This document shows, piece by piece, positions 34,850-43,525 of a stretch of 64,000 bases of DNA. The DNA comes from Acetothermia bacterium 64_32 (lineage in GTDB: Bacteria; Bipolaricaulota; Bipolaricaulia; Bipolaricaulales; Bipolaricaulaceae). The stretch is taken from positions 1 through 64,000 of the forward strand of contig LGFI01000001.1 in assembly GCA_001508155.1 (NCBI GenBank), read 5' to 3'. Every line of letters begins with the position of its first letter. The stretch's first letter is position 1. The notes beneath the pieces were generated by a model, which saw only the letters and a program-made list of their open reading frames with translations, was not told where the DNA came from and did no database searches. The translations under genes and the position numbers were made by a program.

Positions 34850-37321
34850 CTAGCCGGCCTTTTCTTTCAGTTGGAAGAGCAGCTCCAGGGCCTCCAAGGG
34901 GGTGAGCTTTTCGGGGTTGATCCCGCGGAGGGCGGCCACCACCGGGTGGTCTTCCGGCCCGAACAGGGGGAGCTGTTGGCCGTGTCCTTGGGCGATGGGC
35001 ACTGATTTTTCAAGTTCTTCCAGCATCCGCCGGGCCTCGGCCAGCACCTTGGGGGGGAGTTGGGCCAAGCGGGCCACCTCCACCCCGTAGGACTGCTCGG
35101 CCACCCCCGGCTGGACCCGGTGTAGGAAGATCACCTCCCCCTTCCACTCCCGCACCGCCATGTGCAGGTTGATCACCCCCCGCACCCGTTCCGCCAGGCG
35201 CGCCAACTCCCGATAGTGTGTGGCGAACAGGGTCTTACAGCGGATGTTTTCCGCCAGGTGCCGGGCGATGGCCCAGGCCAGGGCAAGGCCGTCGTGGGTG
35301 CTGGTGCCCCGGCCGAGCTCATCTAGGATCACCAATGACCGGTCCGTGGCCCCGGAGAGGATCTGGGCTGCCTCTTTCATCTCCGCCATGAAGGTGGACA
35401 GGCCCCCGGCCAGGGCATCGGAGGCCCCTACTCGGGCGTAGATCCGGTCTAGGACAGGGAGCTCGGCTTCCTTGGCCGGAACGAACGAGCCAACTTGGGC
35501 AAGCAGCGCGATCAGCGCCACCTGCCTTAAGAACACGGACTTCCCGGCCATGTTGGGGCCTGTCACCACCGCCAAGTTGACCCCCTCGTCCATAAAGAGG
35601 TCGTTGGGCACGAACTCCACCGTCCGTTCCACCACCGGGTGGCGGCCGTCCCGGATGCGGATGCAAGGCCTGTCGGTGAAGCGCGGCCGGCTGTAGCCGT
35701 TCCTGTGCGCCACCTCGGCGAGCGACCTTAGCACATCCACAGTTGCCAGGGCCTCCCCCACCCGGGCCAGGGCGGGGAGGGCCTCCCCCACCCGGGAGCA
35801 GAGCTCCTGAAAGATCCTTTCCTCAAGGGCGCAGATCTCCCCCTCCACCTGGAGCAAGTCCTCCGCCAGGGAGGAAAGCTCGGGGGTGGTGTAGCGCTCC
35901 CCCCCGGCCAACGACTGCCGCCGGCGCCAATGGGGTGGGACCTTGTGGACGTGGGCCTTGGTGAGCTCCAGGTAATAGCCCAGTACCCGGTTGTAGCCCA
36001 CCTTCAGCGTGGGGATGCCGGTCTTGGCCCGCTCCTTCTCCTCCAATGCGGCGATGTCCTCCTTCAGCCTGGCCGCCTCCCCCCGCAGGCGGTCGAGCTC
36101 CGGGCTGTATCCGGGGCGGATGAGCCCGCCTTCCCCGGGTTCGGGTGGGGGATCGTCCACCAGCGCCCGGTCGATCTCCTGGGCCAGCCCCTGTGGTCCT
36201 ACCTCCAGGGCCTGGAGGACGGAGGAAAGCAGGGCTGAGTCCTCGGGGAGCTCCTTTTGGATCTCGGGCAGGGTCTGGAGGGTGCGACGCAGGGCCACCA
36301 GGTTCATGGGGCGCAGCCTTCCCGTGCCCACCCGGCCCAGGAGCCGGGGCAGGTCGCACACCCGGGACAACAGCCTCCCTAAGGGCTCCCATCTGGCCCC
36401 CTGGATCAGGGCCTCGACGGCATCCAGCCGGGCCTCGATTTGGGCTCGGTCCCGCAGCGGGGAGAGGAGCCACCTGCGCAAAAGCCTCCTTCCCATAGGG
36501 GTCTTCGTCCGGTCGAGCACGGAAAGGAGGGTGAGCTTTCCCTCCGGGCGCAGGGGGGCGATCAGCTCCAGGGACCTTTGGGTGAAGGGGTCGAGCACCA
36601 TGGCCCCCGTTGCGTCCCGCCACACCGGGGGGCGTAGATGGTGAAGGTCCCCCACGGTCTCCTCCAGGTAGGCCACGATGGCGCCGGCGGCGCGGGCGGC
36701 AAGCTCGGCCTGGGGAAGGGAGCCCGGGAAACGGCCCCTCAGCCGGGTCGCCGAGAACTCCGAAAGGGGACGGGTGGTCTTGGGGCCGGGGAGCTCCAGA
36801 GGGGCAGGGGCCTCGGCGGGGAGCAGCCACTCCTGTACCGAGATGCCGGCCAAAAGGTGGGGGAGCTCGGGGAGGTCCACCTGGGCGGCATAGAACTCCC
36901 CGGAGGCCGCCTCGGCCCAGGCCACCCCCACCTTCCCCCCCTCGGAAACCAGGGCGGCAAGGTACACGTCTTGGCTTGGGTCGAGGGCCTCCTCCTCCAA
37001 CACCGTCCCCGGGGTGAGCACCCGCACCACCCTCCGCTCAAGGAGCCCCTTCCCTTTTCCCGGACGCTCCACCTGCTGACAGAGGGCCACCTTGTACCCC
37101 CGCCTGAGCAGGCGCTGGAGATAAACATCCGCCCGCCTTACCGGCACCCCGGCCATGGGATGCCCGTCCCTCTGGGTGAGGACGATGTCGAGCTCCCTGG
37201 CCACAAGCTCCGCATCTTCAAAGAACGTTTCATAAAAATCACCCAACTGAAAGAACAGGATGGCGTCGGGGTAGCGGGCCTTGGCCTGGTGGTACTGTTG
37301 CATCATCGGGGTGAGTTCCAT
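34850..37321 (-). CDS. mutS: DNA mismatch repair protein MutS
   Basis: 823 residues, MutS1 length. The mismatch-reading GDFYETF motif is at about residues 26-32. The connector and lever domains follow; the ATPase has GPNMAGKS (about 615), DELGRGTST near 690 and the THY motif in FATHYREL. It recognises mismatches and recruits MutL; no mutL gene is present in this window. Convergent with the SDH gene with a 1-base gap. Confidence 0.95.
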   Translation of the reverse strand: MELTPMMQQYHQAKARYPDAILFFQLGDFYETFFEDAELVARELDIVLTQRDGHPMAGVPVRRADVYLQRLLRRGYKVALCQQVERPGKGKGLLERRVVRVLTPGTVLEEEALDPSQDVYLAALVSEGGKVGVAWAEAASGEFYAAQVDLPELPHLLAGISVQEWLLPAEAPAPLELPGPKTTRPLSEFSATRLRGRFPGSLPQAELAARAAGAIVAYLEETVGDLHHLRPPVWRDATGAMVLDPFTQRSLELIAPLRPEGKLTLLSVLDRTKTPMGRRLLRRWLLSPLRDRAQIEARLDAVEALIQGARWEPLGRLLSRVCDLPRLLGRVGTGRLRPMNLVALRRTLQTLPEIQKELPEDSALLSSVLQALEVGPQGLAQEIDRALVDDPPPEPGEGGLIRPGYSPELDRLRGEAARLKEDIAALEEKERAKTGIPTLKVGYNRVLGYYLELTKAHVHKVPPHWRRRQSLAGGERYTTPELSSLAEDLLQVEGEICALEERIFQELCSRVGEALPALARVGEALATVDVLRSLAEVAHRNGYSRPRFTDRPCIRIRDGRHPVVERTVEFVPNDLFMDEGVNLAVVTGPNMAGKSVFLRQVALIALLAQVGSFVPAKEAELPVLDRIYARVGASDALAGGLSTFMAEMKEAAQILSGATDRSLVILDELGRGTSTHDGLALAWAIARHLAENIRCKTLFATHYRELARLAERVRGVINLHMAVREWKGEVIFLHRVQPGVAEQSYGVEVARLAQLPPKVLAEARRMLEELEKSVPIAQGHGQQLPLFGPEDHPVVAALRGINPEKLTPLEALELLFQLKEKAG

Positions 37322-37389
37322 CCCGGGGGAAGTATACCCAGGCGGGCTTGAAAGGAGGGCCGCAGGCGGCGAAAATAGCTGTACAAGCA

Positions 37390-37462
37390 GGGGGCGTAGC
37401 TCAGCTGGGAGAGCGCTGGCATGGCATGCCAGAGGTCACGGGTTCAAGTCCCGTCGCCTCCA
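37390..37462 (+). tRNA. tRNA-Ala (GGC)
   Basis: 73 bases without an encoded CCA. Acceptor GGGGGCG pairs with CGCCTCC; the anticodon loop ATGGCAT carries GGC; the T-arm is regular. Confidence 0.93.
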
Positions 37463-37473
37463 TTACCCACCCC

Positions 37474-37502
37474 TTGACAACCTCTCCCAGCCCCCTTATA
37501 CT
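37474..37502 (+). promoter_or_regulatory. Sigma-70 promoter of the TetR-Lol-like operon
   Basis: TTGACA (37474-37479), a 17-base spacer, TATACT (37497-37502), directly after tRNA-Ala. Confidence 0.8.
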
Positions 37503-37506
37503 GTCA

Positions 37507-37535
37507 CTGTGACCTTAAGGTATATTTGGTCACAG
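37507..37535 (+). promoter_or_regulatory. Palindromic operator for the TetR regulator
   Basis: Perfect inverted repeat CTGTGACC (37507-37514), 13 bases, GGTCACAG (37528-37535), placed over the transcript start and 6 bases before the regulator's ATG. Confidence 0.7.
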
Positions 37536-37541
37536 GGTCAA

Positions 37542-38159
37542 ATGCCTAGGGCGTTTAGGGAAGAGGAGAGGGTAGTGATCAGGGAGCGGCTCCTTTCCGC
37601 GGGGAGGGAGCTTTTCTCCCGTTATGGCCTGCGCAAGACCACGGTGGAGGACATCACCCGCGCCGCCGGCATCGCCAAGGGAACCTTCTACCTCTTCTTC
37701 CCCTCCAAAGAAGCCCTCTACGGTGAGGTCCTCCTCTCTGTAATCCCCGAGATGGTCGAAAGGCTCCTTTCGCGCTCCTTCGGGAGGACAATGGATGTGC
37801 GGGAAGCCCTGATACTCTACCAAAAAGAGCTCGTGCGGCTAATAGAGGAGGACGAGCTTGTGCGGGCGATCACGGCCGATCGGGGCTCCTGGAAGGACCT
37901 CTTCGCCGCGGACTGGAACGAATACCGCCGGCGCGGCATGGAGGCGCTCCGGCCCCTTGTGGACTCGATAAGGGCGGCCCAGGCCCGGGGTGAGATGGTG
38001 GAAGGGGACCCCGGGGAACTGGTTCAGCTCCTCGGACTCATCAAGATCCTCCCCCTATATAAAGACCAGATCTCGCCCGAGCTCTATCCACGGCTGGTGG
38101 ACCGGGTGGCCCAGGTGATCGCCGACGGGCTCACCTGCCCGGCACGGAGGAAGGGATGA
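37542..38159 (+). CDS. TetR family repressor
   Basis: 205 residues. The HTH is in FSRYGLRKTTVEDITRAAGIAKGTFYLFFPSKEALY (about 26-60). The C-terminal ligand domain is not assignable. ATG 37542 is the first start after the promoter and operator. Its stop overlaps the start of the first permease gene, so it is the first gene of the operon that it probably represses. Confidence 0.87.
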   Translation: MPRAFREEERVVIRERLLSAGRELFSRYGLRKTTVEDITRAAGIAKGTFYLFFPSKEALYGEVLLSVIPEMVERLLSRSFGRTMDVREALILYQKELVRLIEEDELVRAITADRGSWKDLFAADWNEYRRRGMEALRPLVDSIRAAQARGEMVEGDPGELVQLLGLIKILPLYKDQISPELYPRLVDRVAQVIADGLTCPARRKG

Positions 38160-39370
38160 ACGCCATCGTGCGGCTCGCTTGGCGGAACTTATGGCGGCAC
38201 CCCCAAAGGACCGCCCTCATGATCGCCATCGTCGCCTTCGGGACCTTCTGTGTCATCGTCGTCTGGGGCATCACCGACGGCTGGATCAAGACCATGACCT
38301 CAGCTCAATCCTCCCTGGACCAGGGCGACCTGAAGGTCTTCGCCGCCGGGTACCGGGCCGACCCCGCCCCGGAAAACGGCCTTTCCCCAAAGGCCCTGGA
38401 CCGCGCCCTCTCGGAGATCGCAAGGGTCCCCGGGGCGAAGGCCGCCCCCAGGTTCACGCTCTTTGGGCTCCTCAAAAGCGCCTATGGGACAGCCGGGGTG
38501 TCGATCCGGGGGATCGACCCCGAAAGGGAACCGGAGGTCACTGAGCTACACGAGCGCATCGTGGAGGGGGAGTGGCTCTCAAGCCCCGGGGGGATCTTGC
38601 TCGGGGAAAGCCTGGCAAAGGAGCTCGACATAAGGCTCGGGGAGCGGGTGGTGCTCGTCGCCCAGGGAAAAGGAGGGCCGGCCTCGCGGGCCTTCCGGGC
38701 AGTGGGGTTCTTCTCCTCCGGGCTTCCCGGACTTGATAAATCCACCGTCCTTATCCCCATAGACGAGGCCCGGGCGATGACCGGCCTCACCGGGGCCACC
38801 GAGGTGGCGGTGCGGCTTTCCTCAGGAGATCCGGGCGCGGCGGCAAAGAGGCTTCGGGCCGCGCTCGGGGAGGGTTACGAGATCCTGGACTTCTTCTCCC
38901 TCAACCCGATGGTTCGGGATTTCGCGCGCATCGCATGGATCGAGCTCACCCCCATGATCGCCATCCTCGCCCTCCTTTCGGGGTTCGGGGTGGCGAACAC
39001 CGTTCTTTTTTCGGTGCTCCAGCGCACCCGGGAGCTCGGGGTGATGGCGGCGGTGGGGATGGCCCCGAGGATGCTTTCCCGGATGGTCCTTGCCGAGTCG
39101 CTCCTTGCCTCGGCCTTGGGGTACGGGGCCGGAGCGGTGGCCGGGTACGTCGTGAACCTTTTCCTCGCCACCCGGGGGGTGAGCTTCGGGGAGGCGTTCT
39201 CGGAGATGGTGGGGAAGGCGGGGATGCCGGCGGTGCTTTATTCTTCCGTCTCCGGCTGGTACTGGCTTGGGAGCCTCTCGGTGGTCCTCGCCACCGGGCT
39301 CATCGCCGCCTGGTACCCGGCCCGGCGGGCGGCCCGCCTCCAGCCGGTGGAGGCGATCAGGGAGGGGTGA
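38156..39370 (+). CDS. FtsX/LolC-type ABC permease 1
   Basis: 404 residues with one N-terminal membrane helix, a large external domain (about 45-265) and three helices at the C-terminus ending in WYPARRAARLQPVEAIREG, the signature of MacB/LolC/FtsX permeases. Together with the LolA-like protein, a second permease and a LolD-type ATPase it would form a LolCDE-like system that extracts lipoproteins or other lipophilic cargo from the inner membrane. Confidence 0.87.
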   Translation: MNAIVRLAWRNLWRHPQRTALMIAIVAFGTFCVIVVWGITDGWIKTMTSAQSSLDQGDLKVFAAGYRADPAPENGLSPKALDRALSEIARVPGAKAAPRFTLFGLLKSAYGTAGVSIRGIDPEREPEVTELHERIVEGEWLSSPGGILLGESLAKELDIRLGERVVLVAQGKGGPASRAFRAVGFFSSGLPGLDKSTVLIPIDEARAMTGLTGATEVAVRLSSGDPGAAAKRLRAALGEGYEILDFFSLNPMVRDFARIAWIELTPMIAILALLSGFGVANTVLFSVLQRTRELGVMAAVGMAPRMLSRMVLAESLLASALGYGAGAVAGYVVNLFLATRGVSFGEAFSEMVGKAGMPAVLYSSVSGWYWLGSLSVVLATGLIAAWYPARRAARLQPVEAIREG

Positions 39371-39375
39371 GGAAG

Positions 39376-40092
39376 ATGCGTCGCTTCTTTTTCACGCTGT
39401 TTGCGCTTTTCCTTGTGGGCTCGGCCCTCGCCCAGGGCTTGGCCCCCGAGGAGATCCTGGAAAGGGTGAAGGAAGCCTGGCAGCCTGAGAGCTTCCACGC
39501 CCGGGTCGCCCTCGAGGTCCAGGAGGGCGAGGATGTCCGGCGTTGGGAGTTCGAGGTCTGGAGCGAGGGGAAGAAGGCCCTGATCCGGGTGCTTTTCCCC
39601 GAGGAAGAGGCCGGTTCCGGGTATCTGGTCCTCGAGGACGAGGTCTGGTACTACTCCCCGGATGTGGGCGTTTCCATCCGGCTTCCTGAGCTCGCCCTCG
39701 CGGAAGGGGCGTTCGGCGGGGCGGCGGCCCTGGAGGACATCTTCCGAGGAACCCTGACCGAGGAGTGCGAGGTTTCCTCGAGGCCCCGGGACGGGGGGTG
39801 GCTCCTTGTGCTCACCCCGAAGCCCGAGGCCCCGGTGGTTTGGGGGAGGCTCGAGCTCATCGTCCGGGAGGACTTCGCCCTCCTCGAGATGCGGTTCTTC
39901 GACCAGCGCGGGGAGCTCCTCCGCACCGTTCGGGCAAAGGAGTTCATCGAGGTAGACGGAAAACCCTTCCCCACGGTGGTGGAGATCGCCGAGGCCGATG
40001 GGGATAGGACCGTGGAGCGGATCATCGCCCCGGAGATCGGGGTCGCGATCCCGGATGGGGTCTTCACCCTGGAGTTCCTGGAGGGGCGATGA
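39376..40092 (+). CDS. LolA-like outer-membrane lipoprotein-sorting protein
   Basis: 238 residues, ATG 39376 just after GAGGAAG. A signal peptide (FFFTLFALFLVGSALAQ) is followed by the YhfS/LolA-type beta domain (SFHARVALEVQEG, GSGYLVLEDEVWYYSPD, FGGAAALEDIFRG). Proteins of this type carry lipoproteins or lipids through the periplasm. The gene sits between two permease genes and shares an ATGA overlap with the second, indicating they act together. Confidence 0.83.
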   Translation: MRRFFFTLFALFLVGSALAQGLAPEEILERVKEAWQPESFHARVALEVQEGEDVRRWEFEVWSEGKKALIRVLFPEEEAGSGYLVLEDEVWYYSPDVGVSIRLPELALAEGAFGGAAALEDIFRGTLTEECEVSSRPRDGGWLLVLTPKPEAPVVWGRLELIVREDFALLEMRFFDQRGELLRTVRAKEFIEVDGKPFPTVVEIAEADGDRTVERIIAPEIGVAIPDGVFTLEFLEGR

Positions 40093-41318
40093 GGTACGCC
40101 TTGAGGAGCCTCAGGCGGGCGAGGCGCCGGTCCCTTTACACCTTCCTTGCCGCCTTCTATCCGGCGCTGATCCTGGTGGTCATGTTCGGGTTTGTGGCCG
40201 GAGAGCTCCGGGGGATGTTCGAGTCGGCAACGAAACTCGAGACAGGCCATCTTCAGATCAGGGGCGGGGAAGAGCTCCCCGGCGGGGCCTTACCCATTTT
40301 TTCGCTTCCCGAAGGGGTTCTTGAGGAGCTCGGCCGGCGGGGGGATCTGAAGCTTTTGACCCTGAGGCTCGATCTTCCCGCCCTGGCTTCCGCCGGGAGC
40401 CGCTCCTTGGGCGTCGTGGTCCAGGGGGTGGAGCCGAAGAGGGTCTCCGAGATCTCCCCCATCCCCGGGCTCATCTCGGAGGGTCGGTACCTGGCCGGGC
40501 CCGGTGAGGCGGTGGTGGGGGAGGAGCTCGCCGAGCTTCTGGACCTTCGGGTGGGCGACACCCTGGTCCTCCTCTCCGCTCATCCGGAAGCCGGGATGGG
40601 GGCGGGGGCCGTGCGGGTGGTGGGGATCTTCCGGGCTCCCCAAGCGGAGATGGGCCGCACCGTGGTCCAGGTCCCCTTGGAGACAGCCCGCCGGCTCGTG
40701 CGGCGCGAAAACGCGATAACGAGCGTGGTGGCCTTCGTCCGCGGTGTCGAGGGGCCCTGGGACGCCTGGAGGATCTCCCGGACCGCCAAGGAGCTAAAAG
40801 AATTCCTCCCCGAGGGCTTGGCGGTAAAGGGCTTCCAGGAGCTTGCGCCCGAGGTTGCGGTCTACATGCGGATCGCCCGGCCGGTGCTCGCTGCCTTCTC
40901 CGGGATCTTCTTCGTGCTCGGTGGCCTTGTGGTCCTGAACTCCTTCTACCTATCTTTCCTCGAGCGGACGAGGGAACTGGGGGTCATCAGGGCGCTCGGG
41001 GCGTCGCGACGTTGGCTGATGGGGGCGGTTATGGGGGAAGCACTTTTCCTTGCGGGAAGCGGGGCGGCCCTGGGGGCACTTCTTGGGGCAGGGGTTGTGG
41101 CCCTGGTGGAGCACCTCGGGGGCCTCAGGATGCCCGGGGCGTATTCGGAGTTCCTTCGCGCTTTTGGGCTAGAGCCGATCCTGCATCTCAGGGTGACCCC
41201 GTGGGAGGTCCTGGGCTCGGCCCTGGCGATGATCGCGGTAGCGGCGCTATCCGCCTGGTACCCGGCCCGGAGGGCGGCCCGGCTCGATCCCGTGGAGGCG
41301 ATGCGGCATGTCACCTGA
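40089..41318 (+). CDS. FtsX/LolC-type ABC permease 2
   Basis: 409 residues, the same plan as the first permease: one N-terminal helix, a large external domain, and three C-terminal helices (AFSGIFFVLGGLVVLNSFYLSFLERTRELGVIRALGAS; final WYPARRAARLDPVEAM). The two permeases would make a heterodimer like LolC/LolE. The stop region overlaps the ATPase start by 11 bases. Confidence 0.87.
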   Translation: MRYALRSLRRARRRSLYTFLAAFYPALILVVMFGFVAGELRGMFESATKLETGHLQIRGGEELPGGALPIFSLPEGVLEELGRRGDLKLLTLRLDLPALASAGSRSLGVVVQGVEPKRVSEISPIPGLISEGRYLAGPGEAVVGEELAELLDLRVGDTLVLLSAHPEAGMGAGAVRVVGIFRAPQAEMGRTVVQVPLETARRLVRRENAITSVVAFVRGVEGPWDAWRISRTAKELKEFLPEGLAVKGFQELAPEVAVYMRIARPVLAAFSGIFFVLGGLVVLNSFYLSFLERTRELGVIRALGASRRWLMGAVMGEALFLAGSGAALGALLGAGVVALVEHLGGLRMPGAYSEFLRAFGLEPILHLRVTPWEVLGSALAMIAVAALSAWYPARRAARLDPVEAMRHVT

Positions 41319-42039
41319 AACCGTTCTTCGCGCGGAAAAGCTCGTGAAGGTCTACCGCAGCGATTCGGTGGAGACCCCGGCCCTGCGGGGGGTGGACCTT
41401 GAGATCTCCCGGGGGGAGTTTACCGCCGTGGCCGGCCCATCCGGCTCGGGGAAGTCCACCCTCCTGCACCTCCTCGGCGGCCTCGATCGTCCCACCTCCG
41501 GTGAGGTCTTCCTCGAGGGAAGGGCGCTATCCAGCTTGTCTTCGGAGGAGCTGGCGCGGCTGAGGCTCGAGCGAATCGGGTTCGTCTTCCAGTCCTACAA
41601 CCTCATCCCCGTGCTCACCGTTTTGGAGAACGTGGCGTTCGTCTTAGAGCTTCGGGGCGTTCCCAAAAAGGAAAGGGAAAGAAGGGCCCGGGAGATCCTC
41701 TCCGAGCTTGGGATCGAGAAATACGCGGACCAGTTTCCCCACCGGCTCTCCGGGGGAGAGCAGCAGCGGGTGGCCGTCGCCCGGGCGGTGGTGGGGGCCC
41801 CGGCGATCGTCTTGGCGGATGAGCCCACGGCCAACCTCGACGGGGAGAACTCCCGTGCCCTGATCGACCTCATGCGGCGGCTCAACGACTCCCGGGAGAC
41901 GACGTTCCTCTTCGCCACCCATGACTCCCGGCTCCTTGACCGGGCAAAGAGGCTCCTTATCCTCGAGGACGGCCGCATCACTGCGGACAGGGCCGGTGAG
42001 GGGCCCTGGGATTCAGTCCAGGTAACCCAGGGTGCGTAG
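41308..42039 (+). CDS. LolD/MacB-type ABC ATPase
   Basis: 243 residues. Walker A GPSGSGKST (about 44), FVFQSYNLIPVLTVLENV Q-loop, signature LSGGEQQRVAVARA and Walker B IVLADEPTANLD, all typical of the MacB/LolD group. It energises the two permeases encoded upstream. Its 3' end overlaps the small RHH gene on the other strand by 27 bases. Confidence 0.9.
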   Translation: MSPETVLRAEKLVKVYRSDSVETPALRGVDLEISRGEFTAVAGPSGSGKSTLLHLLGGLDRPTSGEVFLEGRALSSLSSEELARLRLERIGFVFQSYNLIPVLTVLENVAFVLELRGVPKKERERRAREILSELGIEKYADQFPHRLSGGEQQRVAVARAVVGAPAIVLADEPTANLDGENSRALIDLMRRLNDSRETTFLFATHDSRLLDRAKRLLILEDGRITADRAGEGPWDSVQVTQGA

Positions 42040-42237
42040 GCGTCGGCGGATGGCCTCGATCTCCTCCGGGGTGAGCGCCTTGGGCGTGGCCCCCCGCTCG
42101 GCCACCAGGTCCCGCAATACATGCACCACGAACTCGTTCACCGAGCGGAACCCGGTGCCCTGGATCACCTGGCGCAGCCGCAGGTAAAGGGGCCGCGGGA
42201 TCTTCAAGGTTACCCTGTCCGAAGGACTGGCGGTCAT
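42013..42237 (-). CDS. Small ribbon-helix-helix protein
   Basis: 74 residues, with DRVTLKIPRPLYLRLRQVIQGTGF...VNEFVVHVLRDLV as a ribbon-helix-helix domain, and a C-terminal tail EAIRRRLRTLGYLD. No toxin gene lies beside it; it is 3 bases after metK on the same strand and could be co-transcribed. Function unknown. Confidence 0.6.
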   Translation of the reverse strand: MTASPSDRVTLKIPRPLYLRLRQVIQGTGFRSVNEFVVHVLRDLVAERGATPKALTPEEIEAIRRRLRTLGYLD

Positions 42238-42240
42238 CCC

Positions 42241-43440
42241 TCACACCAGCTTGCGGCTGCGCTCGGCCGCCTTGCGGCGGAGCTCCTCCACCCGGTCGGT
42301 GGCCTCCCAGGGGGGCGAAAGCTCCAGCCGACCGAAATGCCCATAGCAGGAAAACGGTTCGTAGATGGGTCTCCTTAGCTGGAGGTGGTCGATGATGGCC
42401 GCCGGCCGGAAGTCGAAAACCTCAAGGACGATCTCCCTGAGATCATCGTCGGAAATGATCCCGGTTCCGAAGGTTTCCACGTTGAGGGCCAAGGGACGGG
42501 CACGACCAATCGCATAGGCCACTTGGATCTCACATTCCTTGGCGAGTCCAGCCGCCACCACGTTCTTGGCTACATACCGGGCCATGTAGGAGCCGGACCG
42601 GTCCACCTTGGTGGGGTCCTTCCCGGAGAAGGCCCCGCCGCCGTGAGAGCCGTAGCCACCGTAGGTGTCCACGATGATCTTGCGCCCGGTCATGCCGGTA
42701 TCCGAGGCCGGCCCCCCCACCACGAACCTGCCGGAGGTATTGACCAGTACCTTGGTCTCCTCGTCCAGCCAGCCGTCCAGGACCGGCTCCACCACCAGCC
42801 GGCGGATGTCCGCGGCAAGGTCCCCCAGCTCCACCTCCGGGGCGTGTTGGGCCGCGATCAAGACCGTGTGCACGCGGACCGGGCGTTTTCCCTCATAGGT
42901 TACGGTAACTTGGGTCTTCCCGTCGGGGCGCAGGTAGGGGAGGGAGCCGTCCTTGCGCACCTCAGCAAGGCGCCGGGCCAGCTTGTGGGCCATGACTATG
43001 GGAAGAGGCATGTATTCCGGCGTCTCGCAGGTGGCGTAGCCGAACATGATCCCCTGGTCCCCGGCCCCGATGTGATCATAATGATCGGAGGATCCGGCCC
43101 GAGATTCCGCCGCCTGGAGCACGGCCTGAGCGATATCAGGGGATTGCTGCCGGAGGGCGCTCACCACGGCGCAGGCCTCGTGGGATAGCCCGAAATCCGG
43201 ATCGGTATAGCCCACCTCCTCGATCACCCTACGGGCGATCCTCTCCGGCTGGATCGTGGCCTCGGTGGCGATCTCACCCCCCACGAGGACCAGGCCCTGC
43301 ATCACAAACGTCTCACAGGCCACCCGCCCCTGTGGGTCCTGGGCCAGTACGGCGTCAAGCACCGCATCCGAGATGCGGTCAGCGACCTTGTCCGGATGCC
43401 CCTCGGTAACCGACTCCGACGTTATGAGTTTGGAGCGCAC
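42241..43440 (-). CDS. metK: S-adenosylmethionine synthetase
   Basis: 399 residues. It makes SAM from methionine and [15 protein letters not shown] (about 120) and the [19 protein letters not shown] loop (about 268) are signature blocks, and the N-terminal [11 protein letters not shown] is complete. GTG 43440 has a strong TTAAGGAGG upstream. I found no SAM riboswitch core in the 85-base leader. Confidence 0.96.
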   Translation of the reverse strand: MRSKLITSESVTEGHPDKVADRISDAVLDAVLAQDPQGRVACETFVMQGLVLVGGEIATEATIQPERIARRVIEEVGYTDPDFGLSHEACAVVSALRQQSPDIAQAVLQAAESRAGSSDHYDHIGAGDQGIMFGYATCETPEYMPLPIVMAHKLARRLAEVRKDGSLPYLRPDGKTQVTVTYEGKRPVRVHTVLIAAQHAPEVELGDLAADIRRLVVEPVLDGWLDEETKVLVNTSGRFVVGGPASDTGMTGRKIIVDTYGGYGSHGGGAFSGKDPTKVDRSGSYMARYVAKNVVAAGLAKECEIQVAYAIGRARPLALNVETFGTGIISDDDLREIVLEVFDFRPAAIIDHLQLRRPIYEPFSCYGHFGRLELSPPWEATDRVEELRRKAAERSRKLV

Positions 43441-43513
43441 TTAACCTCCTTAACCTTTTTGGGCTTCGATCTTGTGATGGTAGGCCCCTTCCCCCCAGCC
43501 CGCAAGCCTGCGG

Positions 43514-43519
43514 TAAAAT
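43514..43519 (+). promoter_or_regulatory. -10 element of the LarA-family gene, leaderless start
   Basis: TAAAAT, 6 bases before the ATG at 43526, with AGGG in the gap. The transcript would begin on the start codon. Confidence 0.5.
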
Positions 43520-43525
43520 AGGGTC

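Noticed and set aside
43441-43525. A SAM riboswitch in front of metK
   Set aside because: The leader is too short and lacks the conserved helices; a plain Shine-Dalgarno and GTG start are present.
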